From the NCBI GenBank assembly GCA_905116865.2, contig CAJHNH020001139.1, positions 150,001 through 214,000 of the forward strand: a DNA stretch of 64,000 nt, read 5' to 3'. Shown piece after piece: positions 61,606 to 64,000 of the stretch. Both the position numbers and the translations under genes were made by a program. Numbering within the stretch: position 1 is the first letter of the stretch; each line of letters begins with the position of its first letter. The stretch is from Candidula unifasciata (Eukaryota; Mollusca; Gastropoda; Stylommatophora; Geomitridae). The notes beneath the pieces are model-generated. The model did not search any database, was not told where the DNA came from, and saw only the letters and a program-made list of their open reading frames with translations.

Positions 61606-62080
61606 AGACAGCAGCAGGTACATTATAGCTAATCTTGATTGTGGAGGCCGCACACAAATCAGTAATAACTAGGAAAACTTAGTGACAGCTTTCAAACTTG
61701 ACTGACAAAAGACACACGAGGAAAGTTACTAGCGTATCCTTTGCAGAACTAACCTCGGCAATTTTGTGGCTGTTGCGGTTTTCCTAGGCAAATGTTACGT
61801 TGAGTAGTTTGACAAGAGGAAGACAGTCAGAAATACGCGGATGGTTTAGACAAAAGTTTAGGGAGAGACAAGATCGTTTAGGATGGCGAAACATTACCGT
61901 CTATGCTTCTCACAGTTGATTAATTAGTTAGTGAATCGACCAATCATCCTCACCGCACATCGGACAACCTTGAGCACTCTGATCCTGACTTCAATATCTC
62001 CCTCAGCGTATGACGACTACCATCAGTTCTGTGTTGGTTTAACTATTGTTCTTTGGCGGTCTGTTGTAGAGTGTTCACAT
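61606..62080. other. Unassigned DNA
   Basis: A weak match to the dispersed repeat of 4785 lies near 61795. No gene seen. Confidence 0.35.
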
Positions 62081-62084
62081 CTGG

Positions 62085-62340
62085 CAACATCTATTCTGAC
62101 ATGAAGTTCACCTGGTCTTGTCAATCGTTGTCTCCTGAATCATTTGTTCGTCCTCCTTGCCTGCTTGGGAGTATCAAGAACATCGGCTTGGTCAATTGCT
62201 TGTCCTGTGCCTACCGTGGTCTTGCCAGCGAACCACTCCGCTCGTTCATTCCCTGTCACCTCAGAGAAGGCTATCACAAAAATGAAGCCGATTCCTGTCA
62301 GACGAGATTTCCCCAGAGACTCCAACCATTGTGTTTGAGC
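62085..62340 (-). pseudogene. RNase H fragment of another LINE
   Basis: The minus strand reads EVTGNERAEWFAGKTTVGTG, the GNERAD motif around the fourth catalytic position with D changed to E, followed by QAIDQADVLD. Short and isolated. Confidence 0.55.
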
Positions 62341-62349
62341 CTATCATAT

Positions 62350-62990
62350 CTCGATCTTCCTGAACATGCTCTTGAAAACATGATAAAGCATCCACAGACA
62401 AGAATATGTGCCCCTAGACAAGTTATTCTATTTGTTACAGCCATCAGCTCTACAGTCAGACAGCTTCGCATAGCAATGTTAATTACGATATTTTTATCAA
62501 GAGCGCGTCAGTAAAATAATTATTTGTAATTTATAACTATGATATACGGAAAAACGGTGGGTTTAAAAGTGTCTGCTTCAGTAATGAAGTAAAAACTTAA
62601 CGTAGCTGTGGAGAATGATACAGAATGCACTTTTAACTGTGGGGTGACCCGTTTGCTATGAAGCTGAAACCAGGATTAACAGATTACCAGATTACTTTTA
62701 ACAACACATCAAAGAGTAACTGAACGGTTACGTCTCTCCAGAAGAGTAGTGTTGCATCATCAGACTCATTAATCGTCATCGGATACCCCTTTCCATCTCA
62801 AATATGCGTTTAAATCGAAAGTTGTCACTGTGAATATAAGCATGTTAGAGTCCGTCAGATGAGAGAAAATACTATATCAACGGAGGTTGTGAAGATGTTT
62901 TTTCTAATGAGATATCCTGAAGCGCTGTTGTGTTAGAGCATTAGATGGTTGACTTGAAAAATAATAACGTAATGGTAATATATGTAGAAA
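62350..62990. other. Unassigned DNA
   Basis: No gene or recognised repeat. Confidence 0.4.
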
Positions 62991-62994
62991 CAGT

Positions 62995-63300
62995 TAGCAG
63001 CAGCTGCAGCAGCACTAGTAGCAACATAAGCTGTAGAGGTAGCATCCGCAGTTGTTGTCCCTGTTGTCGCTGTCCCTATAGTTGTTGTTCTTGTTATTGT
63101 TGTAGCTATCACAGTAGTTTTTGTTGCAGTTGTAATACTACTTGCTGTTTTGCTTGTAGTATGCGTTGTCGCTGTTTTGTTGTAGTTGTTCTTTTAGTTG
63201 TTGCAGTAGGTGCTGTAGCTGATGTAGTTGTTATAATTGATGATGTAGTTGTTGCAGTAGCTGTTACAGTTTGTGGTTTAACTGTATTATTTATGTCTTT
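62995..63300. repeat. Degenerate GTT/GCT-rich trinucleotide tract
   Basis: Imperfect gttgtt, tagttg and cagcag triplets. A cysteine- and valine-rich ORF through it is a product of the triplets. Confidence 0.75.
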
Positions 63301-63785
63301 TTATTATTAAAAAAGCAACAGCAACTGACTTGCCCACTAGTAATGCCAACTACTACTAGAATTGCCGACTAAATCAGTAGCATAGTGGTTATTGTTTGGG
63401 AAAGTACTAACACCATAGTACAATGACAAGGGCTTGTCGTAAACATTTCATTCCTGAACCAAACGACGTAATCGTGAAACGAACCCTCCACCGTCAGAGC
63501 GCGAGGAAAGCAGGTTGACATCGTCGTCCTGAATTTCTTCACATGTTAACCCCCTCCCCCCACCCCTTCTTCCTTTTTAAATATATATTATCTTTTATCC
63601 TCTATTATAATTTTTTTTTAATAATTGAAATTAAGAGTTTGATCTCCTTTACTGTGGCTAACATACTCAATTTAATGTTTGTTTTATCCCCCCCCCCCCC
63701 CCCCAAGTTTTCGGTGCAGTTTCTTCAGTCTCTGCGTGTTTCACTGTCTAATGTTGTTCGCATTAAACGGGTAAATATAATAGTT
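63301..63785. other. Unassigned DNA with a C run
   Basis: C homopolymer near 63690-63704. No gene seen. Confidence 0.4.
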
Positions 63786-63789
63786 AAAG

Positions 63790-64000
63790 TGAAAATTAAA
63801 GATACCCTTTCACGCCTTAGGCGCATCGCGTATATGGGAAGAGCGTCCCATATTTGTACAAACCAATCGGCACTGAATGGGTAATGTGGTCAGCATTACG
63901 CCAGCCGTCTTTACTTCCCCAGGACAGCCATCCTGGTACCCTTTGCGGGCTGGGTCCACCTGCGAAGTCCCATACCATGATAACAATCCACGCAGCCAGC
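63790..64000 (-). mobile_element. SINE B relative, cut by the window end
   Basis: Reverse copy from cacgccttaggcg through accaatcggcactgaatggg, cgtctttacttccccaggac and agcccgcaaaggg-like body to ccacgcagcc. Same subfamily as 44063-44245. Confidence 0.78.

Noticed and set aside
62945..63310. Cysteine-rich ORF that could look like a secreted toxin or metallothionein
   Set aside because: No signal peptide or ordered cysteine framework. The cysteines come from tgt/tgc triplets in a degenerate GTT repeat, and the end turns into valines from the same triplets.

Overview
The window looks like repeat-rich, gene-poor nuclear DNA from an animal, most likely a gastropod mollusc. Three things point that way. 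Two intronless rhodopsin-like receptors resemble the gastropod chemosensory receptor families. The retroelement remnants (RNase H-bearing, RTE-like and restriction-endonuclease-type LINEs, tRNA-derived SINEs) fit invertebrate genomes. There are no operons or bacterial-type genes. The taxonomic placement is inference.

Only one gene looks intact: a 371-residue seven-transmembrane receptor on the minus strand (50571-51686). A diverged paralogue about 5.9 kb away (44649-45629, minus) has lost its N-terminal start through a one-base deletion. A processed pseudogene of ribosomal protein L27 lies at 41161-41582 (plus). Every other coding-like stretch is a dead transposable element or a simple repeat read as protein.

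Layout. 0-7.5 kb: minisatellites, a dead restriction-endonuclease-type LINE, a hAT MITE with perfect target-site duplications and a short Penelope-like insertion. 7.5-15.3 kb: copies of a dispersed family (called family A here), three SPIN-like hAT MITEs, a decayed hAT transposase element and LINE tails. 16-30.5 kb: a 45-bp minisatellite, very large CTTT, TATC, TGTC and TGCC microsatellites, and a decayed Tigger/pogo element. 31.7-43 kb: LINE remnants in both orientations, a 59-bp minisatellite split by a SPIN-like MITE, two pairs of a roughly 200-bp family (family C), and the L27 pseudogene. 44-52 kb: the receptor pair, with SINEs, an assembly gap and a dead LINE between them. 52.6-54.8 kb: a 29-bp satellite of about 78 units. 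55-64 kb: SINEs, family A, a third family C pair, a 68-bp satellite and RNase H-type LINE fragments.

No multi-gene system or pathway is visible. The biological interest lies in the receptor duplication, in hAT MITEs that resemble a horizontally transferred family, and in RNA-like structures carried by retroelements (a hammerhead-like core and a covarying 3' hairpin). Repeat boundaries are read by eye and are approximate unless a target-site duplication fixes them.
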